Positions 51,367-62,271 are shown, counted from the first letter of the stretch. The stretch: DNA of 64,000 bases from Dillenia suffruticosa (GCA_033439265.1 JAVTVX010000015.1:21257947-21321946); one strand, 5' to 3'. Made by a program: numbers and translations. Notes: generated from the sequence alone by a model not told the origin.

Positions 51367-54300
51367 CTCATACTTAAGTTTCCTATCTTTCAAACATACA
51401 TCTTTTCTCAAAGGATTCGTGCAAGCTGATATGTCATTAGCCATGAATAGTATCAACAATATGTATAACTACGTTTCCCTAGATTATGTAAATTAGCATA
51501 TCATCATTTTCTTGATGACAAAGAAACACTACCCTGTTGAACACTTAATGTTCCAAATTCATCTTTCTCAAGCCCCAAAATGCCATGTGTAATAGTGCTC
51601 TATTGCAAAACTAGCTTTACAAAAAGATTTCACAGTGCACATATTGATCTAATTTCTAGCAATGATGCCAATTCATGCAAATCTTCTTGAGATTTCCATC
51701 ATACATTCTCAAGATTCTTAACCTAGCTTTTCAGGATGCTGATGGCAAATGTTTCTTTCATTTAGATGTATATTAAATTAAAGGTAAATCTCATAACTAG
51801 TCACTTTTGAACTATGCAAATTTCACACACTAAGCTAGAAATATTTATTTAAAAAAAAGAAAAAAAGTTACAAGAAAATCAAATTTCATCATTGCAGACA
51901 TCAAAATCATTTGTAGACCTCAAAATGACAATGCCGTATTAGTACCACATTCTGTTTGCATCCTGTGTTTATCTATGCTGCATATCTAGCAATGCATATG
52001 TCAACCTAATTATGTAGCAATAATCACCAGAAAAGTGCTAACTTCAAAAAAAGATCCAGAATATATGGTCCTGAAGATACTTCAAGAAGTTTTAGTGGTA
52101 GAGAACCTGAATGTTGTATTACATAATATGCCTATTCATGGTAGTTAAAAGCGCACTTAAAACACGAAGCGCAGGTGTTGGGCTTTTTCAAGTGAAGCGC
52201 AACGCATATGAAGAAACACAATTGCAACACGCTGAAACGGCAAAAGGTGCATAAAAGCGCAAAGCGAGAATAAGCGACACTTTATCTCTCACCGGCAAGT
52301 CTCTCTCTCCTCGTCCTTGTCTTGTCTTCCTCTTCCTCTGCTCTCCTGTGTTCCCATCTCACCTATAATCTCACGTTTGCTACTATTAGTCTCTCTCCTC
52401 TTCCTCTTCCTCTTCCTCTTCCTCTATCGTTCTCCATCTTTCTTCTTCTGCTCTGTCCTCTTCCTGCCTGTCTCTATTTTTTTTTTTATTTTCTCTACTT
52501 GCACGTCCTTTATTTTTCTTCTCCTTCTGATACTGCTCCTTTTTGTAATCTGTCCTCTATTGATATTTTCTTTTTCTGTCTTAGTGGTAGAGAACCTGAA
52601 TGTTGTATTACATAATATGCCTATACATGGTAGTTAAAAACGCACTTAAAGCACAAAGCGCAGGTGTTGGGCCTTTTCGAGTGAAGCACAGCGCACATGA
52701 AGAAGCACAATTGAAGCGTGCTGAGACGGCAAAAGAAGCATTAAAGCACAAAGCGAAAATAAGCGACACTTTATCTCTCACCAGTAAGTCTCTCCCTCCC
52801 CTTCCTTGTCATGCCTTCCTCTTCCTCTGTTCTCCCATTTTTCTTCTTCATATCCATCATTCTTATGCTTCGTCCTCTTCCTGTCTATCTCTATTTTTTT
52901 TATTTTCTCTACCTGCACGTCCTCTATTTTGCTTCTCCTTCTGATACTGCTCCCTTTTGTAATTTGCCCTCTGTTGTTATTTTCTTTTTCTGTCTACGCT
53001 CTTTTTTGTTTTCTTTCCAGTTGCTAGTAACTTCAACTATAATTTGATTTGTCTCTGTTTTTGGTTTTTTCCCCTTCCGCCTACACCTCATTTGTTTTAC
53101 CTTTTTTTGTAATATCTTCTTTCTGTAATTTGATGCTGCTGCTTCTTCCTTTCTATAATCTGATGTTGTTATCTTTCACATGGATGATGAAGAGCTTGAT
53201 TTAAATGATGATGTTGAAGAGGGGGATTTGGAGGACTACAAATCAACTCATGATAATGAGGATGATGAGATTGAATTAGAGGAAGACAAAGATGATTAGT
53301 AACTAGGACCTTCATAATCTTTTATGACTTTTCTTTCTTTATTTTTTTATTTATTTTTATTTTATTTTATATTCTACTTATTGTTGATATTCTAGTGTTA
53401 TAACATATTACATTTGCTATTATTGTATATAAATATATATTTTGATTTTGTGCCTTGACCATGCTTTATATGATAAAGTCCACGCCTCACTTTGCGCTTT
53501 GCGTTTAAGCCCCAGGAGGGCCTAACGCTTTTTTGCACTTTTCACTTTTAACTACTATGTGCCTATTACAGTTTTTCAATTAAGTGCAAATCTCATTAGC
53601 AGCCGCTTTTAAACCATCTTTGACAGCTACCCAAATATTACAAGCATAGGGAAGTCAATAACCCCATAAGTTTGAACAACTTTCCAAAACAACTTTTATA
53701 TTCCCACCTCTTTCATTTCACAAAATTACAAATGCAAACAAAATTACACCATTTTCTTTACTTTATGATTATGTTCCCCCCATACCTATTCTTATGTAGT
53801 ACATATCCCCCTCAAAGAATTTTCTAGATCCACCATTGATTAAAAAAGAATTATAAATTGAAAACTAGAATTTATCATTAAATCCACAAGAACATAATTA
53901 TTTTGACCACATATCTCCAACAACTATAAAACAGCAAGAGATTGCCCACCGTAATTATATTGTTCTGTGACCAGCTTCTTTAACATGCCAGAGTTTAATG
54001 TGTTTTTTTTTTCTTTTGGATAGAAAACAGAGATACAAGTATTGCTTTTGACTATATTCAATTAATTATTAAGGTGCCCACCCTCTATACTTGAACACCA
54101 AACAAGAGTCCTCCAAAGATAACCCTACGCATTTCAACCCCAAATGTTTCATCATACCTTGACTAATCATTGAAATATCAGCCTTTGAAAACTTAAATTA
54201 AAAATATATATAAGCTTTTCCAATTTTCCCATATTATATTAATTGCATCAGATTCTCCTCTCACCTTCCACCAAAGTAAAAAGGCTTCCTACCAATATTC

Positions 54301-55002
54301 AGCACAATGGAAACAATTTCAAAGTGGTTGTCCGATGATCATGACATCTGTTTCTTATAACGTTGGAAATTGAGGTTCTTAAAACACTTCTAAACCTAAT
54401 TTCAGGGGTTTGTTCTTTCTATAAATCGTAAAAATTATGTGTCAGATTCAGGTTACTCCTTTGGTGATCCCTGTTCAATAAGAAAACTAATATACATGCA
54501 ATTTCCACAAATATCTACTCCGTCCTCCATATTATAAAGATGGAAAACACCAACAACCCTATAAGACGAGACAAGAATGCAAAAGCAGTTTGCGCCATCA
54601 GCCATGGACACGAAACTGATCATCAGTCTTCTAGAGACCCTCAACTGCAAATATTTTAGTCCCAAAACAATTAAAGCCCAAAAAATATGAACCGGCTCAG
54701 AAAGCACCTTACAATTAGTAACATCATTCTACTACCAACCCACATAAAGGGTAGGGTAGCAGCCGTAAGTCCGGCCTTTTTGTCCTCACAGCCAGTCTTT
54801 GTTCCTTTGCCTTAAAAAACTCAATTTTGAAGAGACAGAGAGAGACAGAGAAAGAGAGAGAGAGAGAGAGATAGATACCAGAGCCTTTGCTGCGTTTAGG
54901 GACGCCGAACTCGAGGATGACGCCGATGAGATTGACCCTCTGGTTGATACAAGTTATGGCGTCTTTGACCTGTAAATATTTGTAATCATCCTCCATAGAC
55001 AT
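27519..55002 (-). CDS. POT1: POT1, protection of telomeres 1-like single-strand telomere DNA-binding protein
   Basis: Nuclear OB-fold protein. The family binds the single-stranded telomeric G-strand, and plant POT1a associates with telomerase. Ten exons (minus strand): 55002-54879, 47766-47630, 41668-41479, 34911-34847, 34679-34591, 34002-33721, 33628-33552, 33403-33345, 27976-27824, 27737-27519. Joined they give 1395 nt, 464 aa, close to Arabidopsis POT1a. OB1 covers about 10-145 ([37 protein letters not shown] at exon 1/2; [11 protein letters not shown]). OB2 covers about 150-300 ([44 protein letters not shown]). The C-terminal part is [32 protein letters not shown] and [12 protein letters not shown]. 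All junctions are GT/AG and the phases agree. The exon 4 acceptor (34912/34911) was chosen because an upstream AG meets a stop. A second in-frame ATG lies at codon 3. Four introns exceed 5 kb. Confidence 0.94.
28893..30257. mobile_element. Unclassified element with long imperfect inverted repeats
   Basis: The left arm (about 28893-29110) and right arm (about 30095-30256) match in inverted orientation. The left has CTTCATTTTTTTCCTCC, then CCAGCAACACAACCCA, then TAGAGAGCAACTTTTCAAGA; the reversed right arm has the same series. A third, direct copy of the inner part lies at about 29410-29540 (AGATCAAATCAGA; GGCTAGAGAGCAACTCC; TTCTTCTCCATCACTT). Long arms without a transposase frame would suit a non-autonomous Mutator-like or other TIR element. 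No target duplication could be set, so the class is open. Lys/Glu/Arg-rich frames here are low-complexity products. Confidence 0.5.
32150..32520 (-). mobile_element. LINE 3'-end fragment, copy A
   Basis: Matches 45620-46015 in the same orientation in several blocks: AGAATGTAC(A/C)TAACT, GATGAGAAATCC-like, AAGCATCTTTTTT and CTGAACTTTGT. Copy B ends in a poly-A tract on the minus strand, which sets the orientation. No intact frame remains. Confidence 0.55.
33404..33551 (-). other. POT1 intron 7 (148 bp)
   Basis: Short intron closing with a TCTCTCTCTCCAG acceptor. Nothing else is seen. Confidence 0.8.
34003..34590 (-). other. POT1 intron 5 (588 bp)
   Basis: Donor GTGATG, acceptor TGTGCGGCAG. 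Contains a long T-rich run near 34255-34290. No gene. Confidence 0.8.
35066..35539 (-). repeat. Downstream LTR of the Ty3/gypsy fossil
   Basis: Pairs with 39848-40381 (AACTGGAATTTATG, CCACCTAAGGATACAGGGCT, CGTTATTAACTCCTAATACA and CATTAAGTGCCACACAATG in both). The other LTR is longer, mainly through a short internal duplication. Confidence 0.88.
39848..40381 (-). repeat. Upstream LTR of the Ty3/gypsy fossil
   Basis: Partner of the LTR at 35066-35539. It contains an internal repeat of CATT(A/G)GAAACT(A/G)CAAATGGGTG near 40145-40215. The inner edge adjoins the primer-binding site and is uncertain by a few bases. Confidence 0.88.
41392..41424. repeat. (AT)n microsatellite in POT1 intron 3
   Basis: Uninterrupted AT dinucleotides after an A run, about 55 bp inside the intron from the exon 3 donor. 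Confidence 0.9.
44243..44752 (-). other. Unidentified 169-codon open frame inside POT1 intron 2
   Basis: Longest frame in this AT-rich intron, on the POT1 strand. It has no recognised domain and no signal peptide. The C-terminal third ([20 protein letters not shown]) loosely recalls the PHD-finger-like domain of plant chromatin readers, where a Trp-x-Gly-x-Phe motif follows a Pro-rich lead. That likeness is weak. It may be a captured gene fragment or chance, and no flanking splice sites are argued for. Confidence 0.2.
45620..46015 (-). mobile_element. LINE 3'-end fragment with poly-A tail, copy B
   Basis: Minus-strand reading ends in GCTATAAAAAAAAAG at about 45640-45620, a poly-A-type tail. 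The preceding sequence translates in pieces to a Cys-Pro-Lys-Ser-Leu-His-Asp-Leu-type segment like the far C-terminus of plant L1 ORF2. Same family as 32150-32520. Confidence 0.55.
48770..49720. mobile_element. Possible solo LTR fossil
   Basis: A TATAAAAAG box near 49176, a CT microsatellite near 49366 and repeated CCTA(A/C)...GGATT...AATCC motifs give it the look of a plant LTR with promoter and leader. There is no coding interior on either side. Edges, family and strand are not fixed by eye. Confidence 0.25.
51335..51363. repeat. (AG)n microsatellite
   Basis: AG dinucleotides shortly after an A run in POT1 intron 1. Confidence 0.9.
52092..52994. repeat. Tandem duplication spanning the left hAT junction
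   Basis: Unit 1 is 52092-52580 and unit 2 is 52581-52994. Each contains about 45 bp of host flank (TTAGTGGTAGAGAACCTGAA to the target site) followed by the hAT left end and its CT-rich interior. Unit 2 is about 75 bp shorter and has scattered differences. Confidence 0.88.
52137..53559 (+). mobile_element. Non-autonomous hAT element relic with 8-bp target duplication
   Basis: The ends are CATGGTAGTTAAAAGCGC (left) and, reverse-complemented, CATAGTAGTTAAAAGTG (right). They are flanked by the same 8 bases, TGCCTATT, at 52129-52136 and 53560-53567. An 8-bp duplication with short CA-starting inverted ends marks the hAT superfamily. Internally, CT-rich non-coding DNA leads to a 39-codon acidic frame (53180-53299; [16 protein letters not shown]-) that resembles the acidic tail of hAT transposases. 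The left 440 bp are present twice because of a later tandem duplication. Confidence 0.8.
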
Positions 55003-55370
55003 TTTCTCTTTCGGTTTCTGCTACCTCTCCACTCCTATATGAAGCCCTACACGGGTTGCCCTTGCCTTGCCTTGCCTTACATACCCGAGCTTTGTACCAA
55101 AATAACCTTTTTCTCAAAAGGAAAATTATTAAAACAACCCCGTTGATAAAAAATTTATAAAGATAACTCACATATTTTAAGTCACTCCACGTATATATGT
55201 AATTTTATTCTCAAACACGGTGTATATCATATCAAGTTTTGAAAACTCAACAAACTTTAAAACACATATGAATAATATATGTCATGTTAAGTCACAACAT
55301 ACAGTAAACAGTATATATCGAGTTTTAAAAACTTAATATGTAGTTATCTTTATAATATTTTTTTCAACAA
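55003..55370 (-). promoter_or_regulatory. POT1 5' leader and proximal promoter
   Basis: Region just before the POT1 start. It has four CCTTG/CAAGG-type short repeats at about 55058-55080 and AT-rich DNA beyond. No TATA box or telobox motif stands out. The transcription start is unknown. Confidence 0.35.
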
Positions 55371-56089
55371 TATTGTTATTGTTCAACTAAAAAGAGAGTG
55401 AATAGTTGAATATAAACTTTTATAATTTTTTTTAAAATTTGAATTAGTAACAGAAACAATAAATAATTAAGAATAGATAACACTAAAATTTTTTTATAGT
55501 GGTTCCACCAAACTTAATGTATATCCACTCCTAAACTCTCTCTAAAAACTTGATTACAGATTCAATTTCAATATTTACACTATTTCTAACCAATACTTTG
55601 TTTCAATCTTTCACAAATTGATTTTTCACCTTTTAACACCTAAAGCAGTGATATACACTCTTTAGTTTTTTATATTTATTTGCATCGAAAAAGGAATATC
55701 AAGAGTAGAGGATTTTATCTCAGATGTGACAATTTGTGAATAGATTTTCTAAATTTTTTAGATAGATGGAAAAATTTTAAGAGTACAAAATAAATATAGT
55801 AAGGATTTTTCTGAGAGTTCTATCGAGTATTCGATTCATAACCCTATATTTTTCAACTCTTTTGTATTTATTGAAGTATTTAATGGATCCGTTGAGAGTT
55901 GTTGCGTTCAAACGTTGAACAATTAATTTCTACCATTAATGTTCTGTAACAATACCCATTCTTCGTGTTGAGTTTCTACTCTTTTACCCGTGCCACTTTT
56001 TTTAGACCAATCAAAACACGTTTATGCTACATTTGAATGTTAGTTTTGATAGAAATGAAAATATTTCAGAAATCAGAAAAACAAAGTGA

Positions 56090-57180
56090 TTGTTTAGTTC
56101 AAATTTGTTTCGTAGATTTGGTTTATGACAAACACAAGTCAACATGTTTAAGAGAAATATCGACATGAATTCAAAAATTTATAGTGTATTTTTGGATAAA
56201 TCAGTCGATAAGATTGCATTCAGGTTGACAAGGTCATTTTACTAAATAGAATAAATGGACATATATATTTAAATTGGTCAATATGTGAATGCATGTCGAT
56301 AAGAGTGATTACAGGTCGATGTATAATTTCAAGGAATTAATAAATATCAGGTCAACAAGTCTTTAGTTTGCATCGACATATTCCTATGCAAGTAGGAAAT
56401 TGGTGGGCATGTACAAACAAATTGGTTAATGTGTGTCTGTTTGTCGACAAGTATAAGATAGGTCGATGTATGATTTTAGGAAACAAAATTTGTCGGATCG
56501 ACGTGTTGTCCTCTTAGGTGGATGTGTCACGATTTAATAATAAAATAAGTGGACCTGTTATCTAAAATTGGTGGATGTATTTTGGGTATGTCGATAGACC
56601 CTAGAATCAGGTCGATATGTCAAGATGTGTTATATTTAAGCACATTACTTCAAGTCGATGTGTCTTGATTATACATCGACATTTATCTATTCCTTCTTAA
56701 AATTGGTGGATAAGGCAAACAAAATAGGTCGATGCATTTGCTTTCATGTCGACAAGGTTAGTAATATGTCAATGTGTAATGCTTAGAAAATAAGTATAAC
56801 AGATCGACAAGTTTTCGGGTACATTAATATCCTAGTGTTTTTGCTTAGTGTGTGTTGATGTGTATAAAGGATGAATCGATGTGATTATAAAATTAGTCTA
56901 TATATTATTCTAAATTTGTCCACCCGAAATTGATCAATCGACGTGTGCCGAAGTTTTAGGTCGAAGTGAAATGTGGATCAATGTGTTAACAAAGTGTGTC
57001 AATGTATTTTTACTTATCTATTTTTATAGTAATCATATAACTCAGGTCGACCATGTAAGCTTATCAGGTCGATGTGTTTAGGGTTGAGTTGAAATTGGTT
57101 GACATGATACTTAAATCGGTAAACCTGCGATACAGGTCGATGTATTCTAAGGTCAGGTCGATATGATGACACTTAAATTG
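56090..57180. repeat. Degenerate GTCGAyrTGT motif block 1
   Basis: About 25-30 scattered matches to (A)GGTCGATGTGT or its complement ACATCGACCT, roughly every 30-60 bp, in otherwise AT-rich sequence. Examples are CAGGTCGATGTGTT near 57065, TAGGTCGATGCATT near 56727 and TATGTCGATAGACC near 56587. Confidence 0.7.
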
Positions 57181-58199
57181 GTGATACTTAAATTGGCTCC
57201 TGATTTCTTGTTACTTTTCTAATTTACTTTAAACTTATTTTCTTTTTTTCTTTTATCATCAAAACTTTTCTATCTTAACAATCTTACCATTTTTGTTGAT
57301 GACAAAACTTCCGATACTTTATCTATACACTTTGATCCATTTTTATTCAAACTAGAAGACATTTGTCTCACTTAGCATTTTGGAAGTCTGCACTTGAACT
57401 ATTTGTCTGCACATTACATCTCTCCTTAGTTGTTTGCACATTACATCTCCCACACATTTTCATATTATCTCACAATCTCACATTTGAACATTCTACATCA
57501 CTTGACACTCCTCTGCATGCTTGATCTCACTTTACTTAAACATTCTGCAATCCCTTTTTGTCATCAACAAAAAAGGTATAGGCACACTCATTATAGCACA
57601 CTACACTTACCATTTGACTGCATACTTAGCTTCTGTATGCACCATAACTACAACACTCACCATGCTCACCAATATAGTCTGTACACACCATACTCCTATT
57701 ATTACACACTAGCACTCTTTAACACTACACACTATACTCACTATATCTACTTAACACCTAACATACCTAGTGTGCACAGTACACATACTCCATACACTTT
57801 TCATCAATACTTAGCCATTTCAGAAGGATCAGTAGAGACACCTCCATATATTAGACACTCAAACAGTATCATTGTATTAAGCATAACAAAGTATCAATAT
57901 ATTAGCAATCGATGGACAAATATGTGAAAAACTATAACATAGCATTCAAAGAAAGTTTGCACATTACATGAAGAAAAATCTGAGAGCATAAAGTGTAAGG
58001 ATGAAGCAAGTGAGAAGATAACAAAATCTTTTGCTGATAAGATCTTGATAGTTTGGGATCTTTCTTTGATTTGCCTTTTTCCTTGACCAAAAAATCAAAT
58101 TTCTCTGACTCTTTCAATTTCTATCTTTTCAAGACAACTCAGTTGGCCAATTAAAGTTTGCATTCTTTCAATATTTTGCAATTTATCTCAAATCATTTC

Positions 58200-59288
58200 A
58201 AGGGTGATTGGTTGGATGCTTGAAGGTTCACCTTCGTCTGTTCTTCTTTCTTTTCTTAATGCATTCTCATTAGCTTCTCCAGCATCATCATCAACCTTTT
58301 CAACCTGTCACTTGCTAGCTCCCCCATTTTTTCTTACCCATTCTTCTTCACTATTGCTCATCTATCTATCTCTCAATATTGAAGATGCATTGGTTGCATT
58401 CTTCTCACTCAACTCAATAATTGTGTTTTTATCTAACTTCACATGATTTTTCGATATGACGTCAGTAATCATAGAAGCATATGGCAAAAGAGAGTTCTCG
58501 AACCTATGTGCAGCTATCATGAAGTGAGGAACAATGTAGTGCAGTCCACGATTCTTCTTACTCATGATATAAGCCATTAACTAGAAATCTTCTCTAAAAA
58601 CAGTAGTGTAATTTCCTCATCTAGGTCTTAACACATAAGAAACAATTAAGTGCAGAATACATTCATGGAAACCAAGCTCTGTGGCATCAGTATTTACCAC
58701 AGTCAAGTTCTCATCACCATAGAAAATCCTAACATTATCCAATTAATTAGATTTCATATAGGGTTCACATCATAGGAAACCCAAACAATACCATTTTCTT
58801 TACATATATTTCTAGGAGTAACTTTAACTTCCTTCCCATTTTCAAAAGTTTTGAACACACATGAGACATAATGATCATTCAAAATAATTCGAGTCTCATT
58901 CTTAGTTTCATCAGAAATCACTTCTAGATTATTGTAGAACATTTTAACTTCCTTCTTATGAATGTATTTGTTGGGGTTCAAAAGTGAATTAGTGCATACC
59001 TCAAGTAATGTTCTTCATATTTGAAGTTCACCTTTTTTAAGAACACCTAATCGATCAATTTTCCATGATTGACCATTCTCTTTAAAAACACCTTGTCATA
59101 TAGTTCACTTTGCTCCATCGATGAAACTCATAAGTATTGAATTGCGGTGTTGGTTGCGGAGGAGGAGTGGAGGGTTTCACGATTTTCGCAAAAAAGGATT
59201 TTGAAGACGAACCTTTAGCCATAGGTTTCGTGGAATGTTTTGACAATTCCGATAGTTTCTTGATCGATAATTTTATCTTAGGAGCCAT
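58200..59288 (-). other. Extra coding-like region downstream of copia pol (fossil)
   Basis: It starts MAPKIKLSIKKLSELSKHS, a basic Ser/Lys-rich opening, then a Pro-rich linker. Further pieces (ILNDHYVSCVFKTFENGKEV; YIVPHFMIAAHRFENSLLPY) follow in the same direction. The pattern is like the plant-specific putative transposon protein domain often found inside LTR elements. It lies after pol, where some copia and gypsy lineages carry an extra gene. It is broken; its function in live relatives is unknown. Confidence 0.45.
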
Positions 59289-59399
59289 TGAAGTTCGATT
59301 CTTTTAGAAATTAAATGATCTAGGGTTTCGATTAAGGGATTAGGGTTTCGAAATGGATAGATTAGGGTTTCGGGGGGGGAAGATGGAAAGTTTGAATTT

Positions 59400-59720
59400 T
59401 GGGATGAAAGGTTACATGGTCGACGTGCCGACTGTTCAAATTCAATTACGTATGTTTCAGGTCAACATCTTCACACGCACATCGACCTGTTTAATAATTT
59501 TGTGAGTTATCGGGTTGACACATTAAGAAAGCTATCAACCTGCCTACTCATTGCTGCGCAAGTTGACATACATATGCTCGGGTTGATGTGTTATCTTCTG
59601 ATTTTTATTCTAAGTGTCAGGACGATATCAAGTCGACAAGCCTTTTAAATCCAATGACTAATAGGTTGACACGTCTTTACATTTTTTTAATTTGTCGACA
59701 TATTTTAGAAAATAGATTGG
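59400..59720. repeat. Degenerate GTCGAyrTGT motif block 2
   Basis: The same motif type as the block at 56090-57180 (CATGGTCGACGTGCC, CACATCGACCTGTTT, AAGTCGACAAGCC, TTTGTCGACA), on the other side of the extra coding-like region. Confidence 0.65.
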
Positions 59721-62232
59721 CCTAAAGATTGTTTTTCAGAACTGTAAGTATTCTGTTTTTCATTCCTTCTTTTCTATTTCTTTATTTCTAACATTCCTAT
59801 TTTTTTTTTGAGTTCACAAAATATATTTTTATCTATGGGTTTAATAAGTATCTCAGCAATTTATTTTTGAGTCTTAATATATTCAAAAATAATTTTATTT
59901 TTTAGAACATGGTTTCTGATTAAATGATATCTTACTTCTATATGTTTGGTTCGTGAATGATGAACTGAATTCTTTGTTAAATTTATTGCATTTGTGTTAT
60001 CACATTTGATTAGAATGCAATCGAAATATAGCCCATAACCCTTAATTTGGTGCTTGATCTAAAAAATCTATACAATATATTATCCAGCTGAAATATATTA
60101 TGTTTTTATTATTGATAATACTACACTGTTTTGTTTCTTGAAAAACCATGATATCAATATACTTTCAAAGAATTGACAAGTACCACTGATACTTTTCCTA
60201 TCTATTTTGTATATGGCAAAATCAATATCACAGAAACCATACAACTGAAAGTTTGAGTTTTTGTCATACAAAAAACCTAAGTGTGGTTTCTTTTAGATAT
60301 TTGAAAATTCTTTTGACTGCTATTAGGTGAGATTCTTTTAAATCTGATTGAAATCTAGTACAAAGATATATACTGAATTGTATATCAGGTCTTGAGATAG
60401 TGAGATATAATAGAGATTCAATCATACTTTTGCATAGTTTTTGACAAATTGATTTACCATTTTCATTTTTGTCTAATTTTTTTATTTGTGTTCATTGGAG
60501 TAGCATTTCCCTTGTACTCACTGAATCCAAATCTTTTAATAAAATCATTTGTATATTTTAATTGATTTATGAAAATTTTACTCTTTGATTGTTTAATTTG
60601 TAGTCTAAAGAAATAGTTCAATTTTCTTGTCATAGTCATTTTAAATTCTCCATACATTTTAGTTATAAATTCTTTACACATTTTTATGCTATTTCCTTCG
60701 AATATTATGTCGTCTATATATATTTGGATTATTAGGAAGTTATCATCATTCTTTTGATAAAGAGAGTTATATCTATTTTCTCTATTTCATAATTGTTTTC
60801 AATTAAGAAGTCACTGAACTTTTCATACCAAACTTTAGAAGATTGTTTTACACCATACAAGATTTGGTTAATTTGTAAACATATTCAGGATATTTTGCAT
60901 CTTCAAAACCAGATGGTTGTTCAACATATACTGTTTCATTTAAATATCCATTCAGAAAAATACTCTTAACATTCATTTGATATAGTTTAAAGTTCATATA
61001 ACAAGAGAAAGTAAGAAGTATTCTGATTGCTTCTAATCTGACCACTGGTGCATAAGTTTCATTATAGTCAATTCTCACCTCTTGGCTATAACTTTTGGTC
61101 ACTAATTTTATTTTATTTCTTGTGATTGTACCATACTTATCAAATTTATTTCTGAAAACTCATTTCGTTCCAATCACAGACTAATCTGTTGGTTTAGGAA
61201 CAAAATTCTATACTTTATTTCTTTCAGATTGATTTAATTTATCTTACATGACCATTATCTAATTTTCCTCTTCTAAGACTTCTGCTACATTTTTAGGTTT
61301 ATTCTGGAAGATGAAGGCTACGTATTCACATTGGTTTTACAAAGTTGATCTAGTTCTGACACCTGAGCTAATATTTCCTATTTTGTTTTCTGAATTTACA
61401 TCTTTTCTGATTTCGGCATACTTGATTTCTCGTTCTTGTTGAGTTTCATTCTTTTCTTCCTATTTGATGATTTCATTTGCTTCTTCTTTTTGGAAATTTA
61501 CTTCATCAGTAAAGTTCAGTTCATTTAGTTTTTCAATAATATCTTCATCATCCAATTTTTTTTTATCTAGATTCATTTTCTTCATCAAATTCTATATGAA
61601 TTGACTCTTTTATTGTTATGATTCTTTTGTTATGAACTCTATATGCCTTACTTGTTATAGGATATTTTAAGAAAATTGTTTCATCACTTTGGCATCAAAC
61701 TTTCCTAATGTTTCTTTCCCATTGTTTAAGATAAAACATTTACATCCAAAAACTTTAAAATAAGTTGTATTTGACTTTCTTCCTTTGTAAAGTTCATAAG
61801 ATATTTTCTTTAAAATTTGTCTTATTTATGCTCTATTCAGAATGTAACATGTAGTATTTACAGCTTCTACCTAGAAAAATTTAGATAGATTATTCTTGCA
61901 AAGTATTGTCCTAACTATTTCTTGGAGGGTTTTATTCTTTTTCACGACCACCTCATTTTGTTGAGGTGTTCTAGGTGTTGAGAAATTATGGTCAATACTG
62001 TAACACCGACACTACGGTATCCGTAATATTGTACCATTTTTGAAATATATATATATAAATAAGATATTCCTTAGTTTGTTTATATAGAGAGAAATTTTAT
62101 TTATTTAAATTGATTTTTGATTTTGGGGTATTTAAATTAAATTTTTGGTATATTTTAATTTGCCGAATCCACGAATCTAAGCAAACCCCGTTTTTATAAA
62201 AAAATTTAAATTTTAGTGAAATGTGTGTGTGA

Positions 62233-62234
<2 letters not shown>

Positions 62235-62266
<32 letters not shown>
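62235..62266. repeat. (AT)n microsatellite
   Basis: Uninterrupted AT dinucleotides within the LTR-like sequence. Confidence 0.9.

Positions 62267-62271
<5 letters not shown>

Larger units (their letters stand above)
47767..54878 (-). other. POT1 intron 1 (7.1 kb)
   Basis: Donor GTATCT, followed within 10 bases by a CT/GA microsatellite (54832-54871); acceptor TTTAATGCAG. Contains a possible solo LTR (about 48770-49720), microsatellites at 49366-49384 and 51335-51363, and the hAT relic at 52137-53559. The remainder (47767-48770, 49720-52090, 53570-54830) shows no gene. Confidence 0.8.
55380..61998 (-). mobile_element. Ty1/copia LTR retrotransposon fossil, broken, 5' part beyond a nested insertion
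   Basis: On the minus strand the pol parts run integrase (from 61998; NFSTPRTPQQN near 61970), reverse transcriptase (about 61102-60463; ETYAPVVRLEAIRILL near 61050) and RNase H (to about 59830; CDNTNAINL-type region near 59980). The order IN-RT-RH is Ty1/copia. Beyond pol is a further coding-like region (59288-58200) resembling the putative plant transposon protein family, then GTCGA-rich blocks. At about 55380-56030 is an LTR-like stretch with the TTTATAGTGGTTC motif seen in many plant copia LTRs. It is broken, with well over ten disabling changes, and looks old. The left limit is inferred. Confidence 0.75.

Noticed and set aside
52317-53047. Several Phe/Leu/Ser-rich plus-strand frames
   Set aside because: Product of TCTTCC-type low-complexity DNA inside the duplicated hAT relic.
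57430-57927. 165-codon His/Tyr/Thr-rich plus-strand frame
   Set aside because: Built from CACT/CATA-rich low-complexity DNA in the copia fossil and opposite to its coding strand.
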